From NCBI GenBank assembly GCA_019261985.1, contig JAFAQY010000138.1, forward strand, positions 1-64,000: DNA of 64,000 nt, written 5' to 3'. This DNA is from Bryobacterales bacterium (GTDB lineage: Bacteria; Acidobacteriota; Terriglobia; Bryobacterales; Bryobacteraceae). The notes beneath the pieces are model-generated. The model made no database searches. It was not told the origin of the DNA and saw only the letters and a program-made list of their open reading frames with translations. Below, one piece after another: positions 15,890 through 25,034 of the stretch (the stretch's first letter is position 1; the number at the start of each line of letters is the position of its first letter). The translations under genes and the position numbers were made by a program.

Positions 15890-18400
15890 CTAGTGCTGAA
15901 ATGCGTCCTTTAACCTCTGCCAGAACCCCTTCTTCTTTTCGGGCTCACGCGGAGACGACGGCGTGATCGGAATGCTACGCGGAGGGCGCTGACCATTTGC
16001 CCGAGCGACGACAGGCGGATTCAGACTGCTCTCTCCGCCGCCGCTCTCGGACACAGGTTGTTGCTGTATCGGCTCCCAGCCCGCCACCTGCGTTGCTCCG
16101 CCTCCACCGTGAAGGTGGCAGATCTGCACCGGCTGTGTCCCGGCGATAAAGACTTCCGAGCGAACGCGCGGGCAACGGTTCGTGGCCACTTCGCCGGTGT
16201 CTGCGTCGACCTCTTCGGTGACGACACCGTCCGGCGCTTCGAACGGATGCACATTGCGGTACTGGCTGTGCTGGTGCGCGCGCTTCATGAACTCCACCCA
16301 GATCGGCAGAGCGCTGTCCGCCCCCTGCAGCTTGAAGTCCCGGTTGTCGTCAAAGCCCATCCAGACCACACACACGATCTTGGATGTGAACCCCGCGAAC
16401 CAGCCGTCATGCGACGTCCCTGTTTTTCCGGCGGCGGGCAGCTTAAAACCGCGCGCGCGCACGCCCGCGCCCGTGCCCGACCGCATCACCTCTTCCATCA
16501 TTTGCTCCACTAGGTAGGTGACTCGCGGGTCGATGACTTGCGCCGCCTCGGGATGCGATTCGTAAACCGTGGCCCCCTGCTGATCGTGAATCGAATCGAT
16601 CAGGCTCGCTTTCAGAAGCTTGCCGCCGTTTGGAAAAACCGTGTAAGCGGATGCGATCTCGATGGGCATCACTTCGTATGCGCCCAAGGCGATGGAAGGC
16701 GTGGGTTTGATGTCCGCATTCAATCCGACCCGGTGCGCTACCTGCGCCACCTTGTCAAACCCGGCCATCTGCGCCACCTTCACCGCGGAAACGTTCAGCG
16801 AATGCGCCAGCGCCGTGCGGAGCGTTACCGTGCCCATGTATTCCTTCTCAAAATCGCGCGGCGTATAGGTAATATTGTCGAAGTAGAACGTGGTGGGTTC
16901 GTCCACAACGGTGGTGGCGGGCGTCAAAACCGGTCCGCCGTTGTTTTCAAGCCCGGTTTCCATAGCGGCGGTGTACACGAAGGGTTTAAAAGAAGACCCC
17001 GGCTGCCGCTTGGCAACGGCGTGATTCAACTGGCTGGCGCCGTAATTTCTTCCGCCTACTAAAGCCAGTACTTTACCCGTTTCCGCATCCAGCGCGATCA
17101 GCGCTACCTGAGCCAGAGGAAATTCTTCCGTGCCGTACAATTTCGATCGGCGCTTCCAGCGGTTGTCCGCTTCGACGATGCCCGTGCGCACCGCCTCCAC
17201 GGCGTCGCGCTGAAGGTCCGGGTCAAGCGTCGTGTAAACACGATAGGACTTGTTGGCGAAATCCGGATCCTGAAATCGGCTCTGCAGATCTTCGTTGACC
17301 AGATCGACGAAATAGGGGGCGTCGCTTGACTCCATGGTCCCGCGAATCACCTTCACCGGAGTTGCGGCCGCTTGTTCATACTGCCGCTCGGTTATCTTGC
17401 CGTTATCCCGCATCAGCGCTAGGACCGTATTGCGCCGGCCTTTGGCTCGCTCCGGGAAACGGAAAGGATCGCGCATGGAGGAGTTCTGCGGCAAGCCCGC
17501 GAGCAATGCAGCCTCGGGCAGCGTCACCTGGCTCAAATCCTTCCCGAAATAAAATTGCGCGCCTTCGCCGAATCCGTTGATGCTGAAGCTGCCGTGATTG
17601 CCGAGATAGATGGAGTTGGCGTAATCCTCGAAGATCTGTTTCTTCGTCAGCTTTTGCTCCAGATGCAGCGTAATCAGCACCTCCGGAATTTTCCGCCCCC
17701 ACGTGCGCTCGTTGCTGAGCCAGAGCGTGCGGGCGAGCTGCATCGTCAGCGTGGATGCGCCTTCCAGTCGTCCGCCGAACATATTCTTCACCCCGGCGCG
17801 CACAATCCGGAACGGATCGAACCCGGCGTGCTGAAAGAAGTGCTTGTCCTCCGCCGACAGCACCGCGTCGATCATCACCGGCGGGATGTCGTCGAAGTGC
17901 ACAATCCGCCGCTTTTCTCGCTTGCGGTCGAAGAGGTTGGTGACGAGTTCCGGTTCCAGGAAGTACTGATTGCGTTCGGAGTGATCGCGAAGCGAAATGA
18001 TCTCGGTGACCCGGCCGCCTTGGATCTTGATGACCGCGCCTTCCTGTTCATAGCCGTCCGGACCGGGATTGATTTCGATAGCATCCGGACGCAGCCGGTA
18101 CCATCCGGCACGGCTGGTGTTCGATTCCGAGTACTGGCAGCTTCGTAAATACGCGGCGATATCCGCGCCGCGAGCCGGGTCCCCAAGCATGATGCGCCTC
18201 GGCGCGGAATAGAGCAGCGATGTCTGCGTGAAAACTCCGGTGCGCAGCCGCGCGTCGGTGATGCGCGCGTACTTGGTGTAGAAGTATGTAAACGTGCCGA
18301 CCCCGATGGTAAGCGCAAGAACGAAGGCCAGCAGGCAGGCCTTTCCCGCGGGACTCAACAGGAATCGAGTGAATAATGTTCGCTGAAGCTTAAGCGGCAA
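15890..18400 (-). CDS. Class A penicillin-binding protein (glycosyltransferase/transpeptidase)
   Basis: An 836-residue bifunctional peptidoglycan synthase. One membrane anchor lies at about 22-43, followed by a small domain similar to UB2H of PBP1b (LLYSAPRRIMLGD). The glycosyltransferase domain has the catalytic Glu184 in AEDKHFFQHAGFD, then EGASTLTMQLARTLWLS. The transpeptidase has SSFKPF (SxxK), the SLN triad in AHSLNVSAVK and AAGKTGTSHDGWF. The C-terminus is a Pro/Gly/Ser-rich tail ending in a basic KKGFWQRLKDAFQH. All catalytic residues are present. The UB2H-like part suggests PBP1b rather than PBP1a, but I give no symbol. Confidence 0.93.
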   Translation of the reverse strand: MPLKLQRTLFTRFLLSPAGKACLLAFVLALTIGVGTFTYFYTKYARITDARLRTGVFTQTSLLYSAPRRIMLGDPARGADIAAYLRSCQYSESNTSRAGWYRLRPDAIEINPGPDGYEQEGAVIKIQGGRVTEIISLRDHSERNQYFLEPELVTNLFDRKREKRRIVHFDDIPPVMIDAVLSAEDKHFFQHAGFDPFRIVRAGVKNMFGGRLEGASTLTMQLARTLWLSNERTWGRKIPEVLITLHLEQKLTKKQIFEDYANSIYLGNHGSFSINGFGEGAQFYFGKDLSQVTLPEAALLAGLPQNSSMRDPFRFPERAKGRRNTVLALMRDNGKITERQYEQAAATPVKVIRGTMESSDAPYFVDLVNEDLQSRFQDPDFANKSYRVYTTLDPDLQRDAVEAVRTGIVEADNRWKRRSKLYGTEEFPLAQVALIALDAETGKVLALVGGRNYGASQLNHAVAKRQPGSSFKPFVYTAAMETGLENNGGPVLTPATTVVDEPTTFYFDNITYTPRDFEKEYMGTVTLRTALAHSLNVSAVKVAQMAGFDKVAQVAHRVGLNADIKPTPSIALGAYEVMPIEIASAYTVFPNGGKLLKASLIDSIHDQQGATVYESHPEAAQVIDPRVTYLVEQMMEEVMRSGTGAGVRARGFKLPAAGKTGTSHDGWFAGFTSKIVCVVWMGFDDNRDFKLQGADSALPIWVEFMKRAHQHSQYRNVHPFEAPDGVVTEEVDADTGEVATNRCPRVRSEVFIAGTQPVQICHLHGGGGATQVAGWEPIQQQPVSESGGGESSLNPPVVARANGQRPPRSIPITPSSPREPEKKKGFWQRLKDAFQH

Positions 18401-18427
18401 GCTGGTTCCCGATCACGGCGGAATGCA

Positions 18428-18865
18428 TCACTTCTTCGATTCTTCCAGGGCGTACAACTCTTTCCAGATATCTTCGTGCGGCTCCCAATCCGGATTCTGG
18501 TGTCCTGTGATCTGCAATTCCGCCACTTTCAGTGTGCCATGGCCGTAAGGACAAATGTATTCGGTGCGCGGCGCGCCGAACAGCACGTGCGTCCACGACC
18601 CCTTGAGGATCGGCATGCGAAGCCGGCGCAGGCACGCGCGGCAACGGTAGCGCTGGTCCCAAACGATCAGCCAGACAACTCCCACCGCAAACAGCGTGAA
18701 TAGCAGCATGGCGAACGTATATAAGAGATCGGATCCGAACGGATCCGGATGAGCGCCGGCAAAAGCGTCCGGCTTGGGCAGCTCGTACCGGAGTACTCCC
18801 CGGAGCACCACAAGCAACGCTCCGGCTACGGCAAGCTTTGCGACCAGATAAGCCCAGTACTTCAT
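18428..18865 (-). CDS. Small membrane protein with zinc-ribbon-like tail
   Basis: A 145-residue protein not recognised by family. It has two hydrophobic segments (about 7-25 and 49-68) and a C-terminal soluble part with a CRAC pair and a later CPYGHG, which could bind one zinc together. It ends with an acidic, helical tail (DIWKELYALEESKK). It lies 27 bp upstream of the PBP gene on the same strand and may be co-transcribed with it, which could hint at an envelope role (inference). Confidence 0.7.
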   Translation of the reverse strand: MKYWAYLVAKLAVAGALLVVLRGVLRYELPKPDAFAGAHPDPFGSDLLYTFAMLLFTLFAVGVVWLIVWDQRYRCRACLRRLRMPILKGSWTHVLFGAPRTEYICPYGHGTLKVAELQITGHQNPDWEPHEDIWKELYALEESKK

Positions 18866-18993
18866 AAGAAGATCGGACGACTTTCCGCGATTGGGTACTG
18901 CCTACGACTATTCTAGACGAAGAAGGCCCCAGGATGTTCCGGAATTTTATTAGCGCCTGAACTGGCATCCGGCGCTTGGCATCTGCCAGACCA

Positions 18994-19106
18994 GGCGGCT
19001 TAGCATAGCAAGCCGCCGCAGCTTGGCAAGCTGCCCCACTGTGCAGGGTCTTGATGGCCATCGTGGGGCAGGATGCCATCCTGCGGCGGGTTGCCAACCC
19101 GCCTGG
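18994..19106. repeat. Inverted pair of hairpin-repeat units, copy F
   Basis: The 315-bp space 18866-19180 between the small membrane protein and the DinB gene holds two units facing each other. The left, reversed unit (18994-19039) contains AGCTTGGCAAGCT and ends in GCCCCAC; the right unit (19063-19106) reads GGCAGGATGCCATCCTGC then GGCGGGTTGCCAACCCGCC, the same first hairpin as copy A. No gene is visible in this space. Confidence 0.85.
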
Positions 19107-19180
19107 TAGAACTTACTAACATCCCGGGGTCTACCGTCCACCGTGCCCGTCCGCCTTCCCCAATGCGCTACAGTTCGAAT

Positions 19181-19687
19181 ATGACGGCACAAGAAGCCCG
19201 CACCCATATTCGCTACTCCGGCTGGGCCTCCCGCAAGCTCGTGGACGCAGCCGCGAACCTGACGCCGGAGCAACGCACGCGCCATATGGGAGTGTCACAC
19301 GAGAGTCTGCAAAAGACCCTTGCCCACATCTACTTCGGGGACAGCGTCTGGTACACGCGCACGGTCGATACTTCGAGACCCGTGCCGAACCCGGACGAAA
19401 CACCATCCATCGAAACGCTCGCGGATTCATGGTCCAGCCTGCAAACCAATTGGGAGAAGTGGGCCGACTCGATTAGCGATGCGGATCTTCAGCGGATCGC
19501 CCACTACAAGCAGAGAGACGGGACGCCGTACGAATCGCCCGTATGGCAGATCGTGATGCACGTAGTGAATCACGCGACGCTACACCGCGGCCAAGTAATG
19601 GCGATGCTGAGACAACTCGGCGCAAAACCGCCCGCAACCGACCTGATTTACTACTATCGCGAAAAGGCCGCCGCCAGCGGGGCATAA
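19181..19687 (+). CDS. DinB-family protein
   Basis: A 168-residue cytosolic DinB/YfiT-like four-helix protein: IRYSGWASRKLVDAAANL at the N-terminus, the first metal-type histidine in KTLAHIYFGDSVWY, and the closing pair in MHVVNHATLHRGQVMAMLRQLG. This is the common pattern of DinB hydrolase/transferase-like enzymes that bind a divalent metal with three histidines, all of which are seen here. The reaction is unknown. An earlier ATG at 19163 would add six residues. Confidence 0.88.
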   Translation: MTAQEARTHIRYSGWASRKLVDAAANLTPEQRTRHMGVSHESLQKTLAHIYFGDSVWYTRTVDTSRPVPNPDETPSIETLADSWSSLQTNWEKWADSISDADLQRIAHYKQRDGTPYESPVWQIVMHVVNHATLHRGQVMAMLRQLGAKPPATDLIYYYREKAAASGA

Positions 19688-19712
19688 TTCGAGAACACCG
19701 TTCGGCCTCGCC

Positions 19713-20255
19713 TCACCTCTGGGCCGCTAAAACAACAACTGGCGCAGGTATGCTAGCGGGGGTTTTGTCTCTAGGCTCGTAGTAGCCGATCAGGCGCCCG
19801 AACGTGACCAAGCCGACCCAGATCGTTAACGAGAGCGCCGCCGCCAGCTTGGCTCGCCCCGGTATCACGCCCGATTTGTCGAACTCGCCGGCTTGGTCGT
19901 AGACGTTCCGCTTGAACGCGAGGGCGTGCAATCCGACGCAGGCCAGGAAAATCATTTTTGCCCAGAAGAACGGGTTAATCGAATATTTTTCTGCTTCCGA
20001 CCCGCCCAGCAGCGCCCCGATGGTCACCATCATGCAAAATCCGAGCCGCTTCCAGGGCCGCAGGCCATTCACCACCTCGCCAACCGGCCGCTTGGTCAGA
20101 GCCACGCCCAGGATGCGCAGATCCGTCAGCAAAATCATGCCGCCAAACACGGCGATGCAGCACAAGTGCGCGGTCAGAAGAACCGGAAACACCAGCGCGG
20201 ATTCCCGGATTTCAGTTAGGAATTCGACGCTCTGAATGGCATGAGCAATCTGCAT
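19713..20255 (-). CDS. DUF6644-like membrane protein, second copy
   Basis: A 180-residue protein with about four membrane helices. It resembles the upstream gene at 20277 in layout: an N-terminal helix, HLCCIAVFGGMILLTDLRILG against HILGFALSIGTIAVVDLRLLG, and a rest of similar hydrophobicity. The conserved DLR-LG after a histidine-bearing helix could hold a cofactor such as haem (inference). It forms a unit with the two genes upstream on the same strand. The DUF assignment is from memory of the pattern. Confidence 0.7.
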   Translation of the reverse strand: MQIAHAIQSVEFLTEIRESALVFPVLLTAHLCCIAVFGGMILLTDLRILGVALTKRPVGEVVNGLRPWKRLGFCMMVTIGALLGGSEAEKYSINPFFWAKMIFLACVGLHALAFKRNVYDQAGEFDKSGVIPGRAKLAAALSLTIWVGLVTFGRLIGYYEPRDKTPASIPAPVVVLAAQR

Positions 20256-20276
20256 GGACTCCTCGGAACGATAACT

Positions 20277-20909
20277 TCAAACAAATGCTATAAAAATTCC
20301 GCCCGCAACCACCGAAACCCAAAGCGCCAGGGAAACACCGCCGATCAATGCCGCGCCCGACTCCCAGGATTCCTCCTTCCGTCCTCTGAAGGCCAGCCAA
20401 AAGAGAAACGAAAGCAGCCCCGCGATGGTCATTGCAAGCCCGCCGGCGAAGCTCCAATCCGAGAACCACGCCAACACCCCGAATGCCAGCAACACCCAGC
20501 CGCCGATCAGCGTCGCAGCGCCTCCCGATGCGCCGGAAAGCGCAGCCCACCGCCGCGTCGTGTAGTTATAAACGATCGCCGCAAGCAGCACAAACATCTT
20601 AAACCGGAAACCCTGGTTAAAAAGATACATGCGCGGGTCGGAACTAAAAATAGCCGGCCCCGTGGTCAACATCACTACCAATCCGGCCAGACTCCAAGGA
20701 GCGGTTGCCTTCAAAAGCTGTGACGGAGTCGATTGCTTCATCCCCCACCCCAACAGCCGCAGGTCCACAACTGCAATGGTCCCGATCGAGAGCGCAAAAC
20801 CGAGAATATGCAGGATCTCGAGCAGCGGGAAGGACCACTCGTTGTTATTTAACGGGTTGGTTGTCGGGTCGTAGGCAAGCAGGTACGCAAGGGGAGAGAA
20901 CAAACTCAT
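20277..20909 (-). CDS. DUF6644-like membrane protein, first copy
   Basis: A 210-residue protein with six predicted membrane helices. The segment LLEILHILGFALSIGTIAVVDLRLLGWGM is the part shared with the next gene downstream (19713-20255), which starts 22 bp after this one ends. The histidine in ILHILG lies in the first helix and is a possible metal or haem ligand. Function unknown; the pair plus the DUF6152-like gene recur as a set in Acidobacteria as far as I recall. Confidence 0.7.
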   Translation of the reverse strand: MSLFSPLAYLLAYDPTTNPLNNNEWSFPLLEILHILGFALSIGTIAVVDLRLLGWGMKQSTPSQLLKATAPWSLAGLVVMLTTGPAIFSSDPRMYLFNQGFRFKMFVLLAAIVYNYTTRRWAALSGASGGAATLIGGWVLLAFGVLAWFSDWSFAGGLAMTIAGLLSFLFWLAFRGRKEESWESGAALIGGVSLALWVSVVAGGIFIAFV

Positions 20910-20939
20910 AGTGTCCGTGTCGTAGGCTGGAGGAAATTG

Positions 20940-20965
20940 GTGGAGCAGGAGCGGCCCTGCTCCAC
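20940..20965. repeat. Intergenic hairpin, copy G
   Basis: GTGGAGCAGG and CCTGCTCCAC flank a short centre (AGCGG). It separates the DUF6152-like gene from the DUF6644-like genes and may reduce or stabilise the downstream part of their transcript. Confidence 0.8.
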
Positions 20966-20978
20966 GAAGATGACAATG

Positions 20979-21377
20979 CTACTGCTTATTTTCGTTTTCG
21001 GAGGAGGCGGCGAACACTCGCTTGCCATCCGCAAGCGTTACTTGACGAGCGTTGGCGAGGTTCGAACCGTCTTTCGCCAAAGAACCGCTGACCGTTACCG
21101 TGTCGCCTTGCTTCAGCGAATTGCGAGTCCAGCCGGCGCGCATCAGACCATTCGGGCTGCCCAACTCGAACTCCCAATTGGCGACCTTTCCGGCATCGTC
21201 CTTAACATCGATATAAAACCGGGCGTGCGGGTTCATCCACTCGACCTTGGTTACCGTGCCAGTCAGTGTGATGGGTTTGGCAGCGTCGTATTCGGCTGCA
21301 AAGGAATGGTGCGCCAACACCGGCAACGCAGCCGCGATTAATCCACCAGCTATGACACCCAGCAGTTTCACCTTCAT
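20979..21377 (-). CDS. DUF6152-like secreted protein
   Basis: A 132-residue exported protein. The signal peptide (LLGVIAGGLIAAALPVLA) is followed at once by HHSFAAEYDAAKPITLTGTVTKVEWMNPHARFYIDV, the typical beginning of this family, and by an OB-like beta domain (GSPNGLMRAGWTRNSLKQGDTV). The N-terminal His-His after signal cleavage is a plausible copper or other metal site (inference). It is the first gene of the leftward unit with the two DUF6644-like membrane proteins. Confidence 0.8.
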   Translation of the reverse strand: MKVKLLGVIAGGLIAAALPVLAHHSFAAEYDAAKPITLTGTVTKVEWMNPHARFYIDVKDDAGKVANWEFELGSPNGLMRAGWTRNSLKQGDTVTVSGSLAKDGSNLANARQVTLADGKRVFAASSENENKQ

Positions 21378-21534
21378 TGTGATTCTTCTCCAACTTTTGG
21401 TTGTGTACGGAACTGCGCACCGCAGGGCGATGTTCCGCCAGAAGTGAGACTACCACAAAATCCGGCCAAATGCATGCCCTCTTTGGGTCTAACCAATGTC
21501 ACTGACCGGATTGTGACGTTGCAGTGGCAATAAC

Positions 21535-22716
21535 TTAGCGGGGTATCGGCGGAATCGGCGGCGTTTTCCCGGGCGAAAGCTCCCGGAGAAAAACATACGC
21601 GAAGTCGATGGGCATATCGTCCATCGACCTTACTTTCAGCACCAACTGATAGAAGTGCGGAAGCGTGCCGTCGGTCTTCCTCATATTCGTCACCAGGGTC
21701 TTGGCAAAACCTGCATCCGTAAATGCCTGCACGGCTCCGGCTACCGCCGGAATCTGATTGCCCGAAAAATACAGCAGCTCGCCGTTGCCCACCAGTCCCG
21801 GCACATGGCTGACCAGGGCGTAGCTGTCGGCCGAATCTTGCGGATCCAGCGGTGGGCGATCCGCCAGAAAAACCGGCTCGCCAAGGCGCGGCTTCAGATT
21901 TCGAATGCCGTTATTCTCCAGCACCAGCTGCTGGTCCATCGGCACGGCTTTAATCGTCCGGCTCCCCGTGGACGGTCCGACGAACACCACGTTCCCCATC
22001 GCGATCTCCGGCATCGACAGTTGATCGCTGGGAGTGAGCTGAATATCGTGCTTGCGTCCGCCCAAAAACTGTCCCAGCCGGAAGGCGCCGCTCGCCGTTC
22101 CGAACACTGTGGATGCGGAAGAGACCGTGGAGAGGCAGATTACCAGCGGACGGTTCGAAGACAGAATCGGCGCCCAAAGTTCCTTTAATTCCGGCGTCCA
22201 GTTCGCTGTCTCCGGCGTGGACGTGCGCTGCATCTTCCACAACCGCGCTCCGAAGAACAATGCGCAGACGATCGCCACTGCGCATGCGCCCGCCAGAATC
22301 ATTTCCCGGCGGTAGCGCGGAGCCGCGACCTCGACGACCGGCGGCGGCGAGAACGCCGGCGGAATCTCAATGGCGCGAGGCTCGAAAGTTACTTTGAAAC
22401 CGCCCTTGGGAAGATCGACGATGATCGGATCGTCGGCGCCTTCGAACCGGTAGTATTCGGCGAGCTTTTGCCGCAAGCGGGCGACATGCATGCGGACCGT
22501 GGATTCCTGCCGCGGGTCGTAAGTAGCGGGTTTGGCGAAAACGTCCAGCCCAACCACGTATTCTTTAAGCGCGTCGGCATTGCCGGAAATGGATTTTTCG
22601 GCAAGATAGGACAGCAGATTCCGCTGCACCTCCGAGGTGCGGAATGCCCTGCTCTGCAGGATCCTATGGATCTGGGAGTGTAGCGCTTCCAACTCCAGGA
22701 CCATCGCGGAGATCAT
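21535..22716 (-). CDS. Membrane-anchored ToxR-like transcription regulator
   Basis: A 393-residue protein. The N-terminal part has a winged-helix DNA-binding domain of the type found in Acidobacteria (about 10-115: LLSYLAEKSISGNADALKEY, RQESTVRMHVARLRQKLAEYY, and the wing VDLPKGGFKVTFEP). One membrane helix follows at about 137-157, then a periplasmic domain of about 230 residues with no clear catalytic motif. By design this resembles ToxR/CadC: sensing outside, DNA binding inside. It ends in a Pro-rich tail. Target genes are not evident; the divergent cytochrome gene starts 43 bp away and is a candidate. Confidence 0.8.
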   Translation of the reverse strand: MISAMVLELEALHSQIHRILQSRAFRTSEVQRNLLSYLAEKSISGNADALKEYVVGLDVFAKPATYDPRQESTVRMHVARLRQKLAEYYRFEGADDPIIVDLPKGGFKVTFEPRAIEIPPAFSPPPVVEVAAPRYRREMILAGACAVAIVCALFFGARLWKMQRTSTPETANWTPELKELWAPILSSNRPLVICLSTVSSASTVFGTASGAFRLGQFLGGRKHDIQLTPSDQLSMPEIAMGNVVFVGPSTGSRTIKAVPMDQQLVLENNGIRNLKPRLGEPVFLADRPPLDPQDSADSYALVSHVPGLVGNGELLYFSGNQIPAVAGAVQAFTDAGFAKTLVTNMRKTDGTLPHFYQLVLKVRSMDDMPIDFAYVFLRELSPGKTPPIPPIPR

Positions 22717-22758
22717 GATACCACAGGCCCCCTGCTAAGCTGGTACAAAGTCTTAGAG

Positions 22759-23199
22759 ATGCGAACCCTCCTCTATATCGCCGCGGCGGCGCTTTTTGTC
22801 GCCGGGTCCATTTGGTTCCTCCGCGCCCCGCAGATCAAACCCGAGGCTCCGGCCGCCCAAAAGACGCCCGTTGCCGCTGCAAAATCGGGGGCCGTCACGT
22901 CTGAAATTCAAACCACCAGTGCCGAAGCTCCTCCCGATACGATCCTTTTTGAAGCCTCCAACGGGAATGTGACTTTCGACCACAAGAGACATTACGAACG
23001 CGTGAACGGCGATTGTAGCGTCTGCCACCCCAAGGTTTTTCCGCAGTCGAGAGCGCCGCTGAATTACAAAAAGGCTTCGCACCGTGCGTCGGAAGCCAGC
23101 CTGACCTCTTGCGCCCACTGCCACGCCGTGGGCGCCAGCTCATTCGCCGCCGACAGCAACTGCCTGAAGTGCCACGTCAAGGACTATTCAAAACACTAA
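22759..23199 (+). CDS. Triheme c-type cytochrome (c7-like)
   Basis: A 146-residue exported cytochrome. After an N-terminal membrane anchor (residues 4-23) and a Pro/Ala-rich linker come three CxxCH haem motifs: CSVCH, CAHCH and CLKCH, with additional histidines (FDHKRHYE, ASHRASEA) suited as distal ligands. Size and motif order resemble the three-haem c7/PpcA group used in periplasmic electron transfer. The stop overlaps the start of the next gene (TAATG at 23197-23201). Confidence 0.9.
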   Translation: MRTLLYIAAAALFVAGSIWFLRAPQIKPEAPAAQKTPVAAAKSGAVTSEIQTTSAEAPPDTILFEASNGNVTFDHKRHYERVNGDCSVCHPKVFPQSRAPLNYKKASHRASEASLTSCAHCHAVGASSFAADSNCLKCHVKDYSKH

Positions 23200-23846
23200 T
23201 GTTGCGGGATTGCGACGCAATCGTGATTCCCGGCGGCGGCGTTCGCGAGGGCGGCGAGCTGCCATCCTGGGTTCGGCGGCGATTGGAGCGCGCCATTGAG
23301 CTGCATTCCGGACAATTCATCGTGTTCTTAAGCGCGGGCACCTCCCACCGCCCGCTGCCGGTTGATGCCGCCGGGTTCCCTATGTTCGAATCCACGATCG
23401 CCGCGAAATATCTGCTTCAAGCGGGAATTCCGCGTGAGCTGATCCTGACGGAAACCTGTTCTTACGACACCATCGGCAACGCATACTTCTGCCGGGTAAT
23501 TCACGCCGATCCTGGCGGCTTGGCCAAACTCCTGGTGATCACGTCCGACTTTCACCTCCCCCGAACCGAGGAGGCCTTCGATTGGATCTTCAATCTTGAG
23601 CCGAGAAGCCTGCCGTACCAACTGCGCTTCGAAAGCGTCTCCGACCCGGGCATGGACCGGCGAGTGTTACTTGAGCGAGAAAAGCGCGAGTTGAGCAGCC
23701 TGGCCGCGCTCAGAGATCTCTCGCGGCGGATCACGCGCCTACCGGATTTCCACCGTTGGTTCTTTACCGAACACGAAGCCTATAACGCCACGCGGAAGGC
23801 GTTCGGGAACCGGGCTGTGGACGATTTGGTCAGGGAGAGCTATTGA
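23199..23846 (+). CDS. DUF218 (YdcF-like) protein
   Basis: A 215-residue protein of the DUF218 superfamily: CDAIVIPGGGVREGGELPSWVRRRLERAIEL, then LSAGTSHRP, ILTETCSYDTIGNAYF and the signature VITSDFHLPRTEEAFDWIF. Members such as YdcF and SanA are linked to envelope functions, but reactions are not settled. No membrane helix is present. The start is fused to the cytochrome stop, so translation is coupled; why these two are paired is unclear. Confidence 0.88.
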   Translation: MLRDCDAIVIPGGGVREGGELPSWVRRRLERAIELHSGQFIVFLSAGTSHRPLPVDAAGFPMFESTIAAKYLLQAGIPRELILTETCSYDTIGNAYFCRVIHADPGGLAKLLVITSDFHLPRTEEAFDWIFNLEPRSLPYQLRFESVSDPGMDRRVLLEREKRELSSLAALRDLSRRITRLPDFHRWFFTEHEAYNATRKAFGNRAVDDLVRESY

Positions 23847-24097
23847 GCACACTCCCGCGCCGTCTAATCGAGGATATACCTGTTCAGAAAAGACCCGATT
23901 TCCAACGTTTCCCGCATCAAGTACCATTACGTTAGGCGGGGAACATCGCAGCCCCGACGTACCGGTTGACGAGCGGCAACGGCTAGCACCCCCGCCTACC
24001 GCTTAGATAGATAACAAACGCGGAGGGTAAGTTACATAACCGGTATTCGACCTCGCCCTTTGCCATGCGCTCCAATTGGAAGCGCGCTACCCAGTAG

Positions 24098-24961
24098 TTA
24101 TGAAGAACCAGCGCCTTTTAAGAATGCAAGGACTCGTTCCGTCTGCCCTGGAATGAAGTGCCGAGCTTCGGGTAAGAACACCACCTCCGCGTGGACCAAA
24201 TTGCGCTGCAGGCGAACCTTGGTTTGCGCGGAGTCGAGAAGCACATCCCGTCCGCCTACAATCGCCAGTACCGGCATGCGCAGCTTCCGTAATGCGTCAT
24301 CGGCGAACACCGGTAGCCTCACCATGCGCGGACGAAAGTATTTGTGAATCAGGGAAACGAATTCCATGAAGGCCTTTACCGTGGGCGTCGGATTGGCCCG
24401 GGGACGGCCCAGGATTAATTCCAACAACTTGCGCTTGCCCCACGCGCCGCACATCTTCAGCCCAATGGTTGCGAAAACGATCCCCACCTTCTGCCGGCCC
24501 ACGCCGCCCGGGCAGAGCACCGCAATCCTTTCAATGCGTTCCGGCCGCCTGCTCGCGTAATCCAACGCGAGCCAACCGCCGAGCGACACGCCGGCGATGG
24601 ATGCACGTTCCACCGAAAGGCCCTCGAGCACGTCATCCAACCACAGCGCATGCGCATCCGAGTCCAGAGAAGGGCGTGAAGGAGCGCTGAAGCCGGCCTC
24701 GCCGATCAGGTCAATAGCATAGACGCGAAACACACTCGCGAAAGCAGCCGCCTCGCCCATCCACATAGCCGAGTTTGCCGCGCCGCCATGCAGCAGCAAC
24801 AGCGCGGGCGCGCCAACCGGGCCCGAGGCAACCACGAATGTTTCTCCCTGGCAGGTCGGGATCCGGATCTGCTCGTTTGCCACTGGCCAGTGCTTCAGAA
24901 ACCTCGCATAACGTTCACGGACTTGTCGTTCTCCTTCAGCGGATCTATAAATGTGAGGCAT
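24098..24961 (-). CDS. Alpha/beta-hydrolase
   Basis: A 287-residue alpha/beta-fold hydrolase. HGG oxyanion segment (LLLLHGGAANSAMW), nucleophile elbow GVSLGGWLAL, acid in VGGRDVLLDSAQT and His in PEARHFIPGQTE are all visible, so the catalytic set is complete. The ATG at 24961 has a clear Shine-Dalgarno (AGGAGAG); an ATG 30 bp upstream is less likely. Substrate unknown. The 250 bp between this gene's end and the DUF218 gene contain an imperfect palindrome near 24067-24085 (GCGCTCCAATTGGAAGCGC) and nothing else I could recognise. Confidence 0.88.
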   Translation of the reverse strand: MPHIYRSAEGERQVRERYARFLKHWPVANEQIRIPTCQGETFVVASGPVGAPALLLLHGGAANSAMWMGEAAAFASVFRVYAIDLIGEAGFSAPSRPSLDSDAHALWLDDVLEGLSVERASIAGVSLGGWLALDYASRRPERIERIAVLCPGGVGRQKVGIVFATIGLKMCGAWGKRKLLELILGRPRANPTPTVKAFMEFVSLIHKYFRPRMVRLPVFADDALRKLRMPVLAIVGGRDVLLDSAQTKVRLQRNLVHAEVVFLPEARHFIPGQTERVLAFLKGAGSS

Positions 24962-25034
24962 TAATCTCTCCTTCTTTGAAAATGGGCACACGTGTCCCGT
25001 GCTCCTCGGTCAGCTCACTGTTTTGGGGATTGCG

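Noticed and set aside
18390-19097. 235-residue leftward open frame
   Set aside because: It overlaps the small membrane protein in another frame and crosses hairpin repeats; composition is that of a shadow frame.
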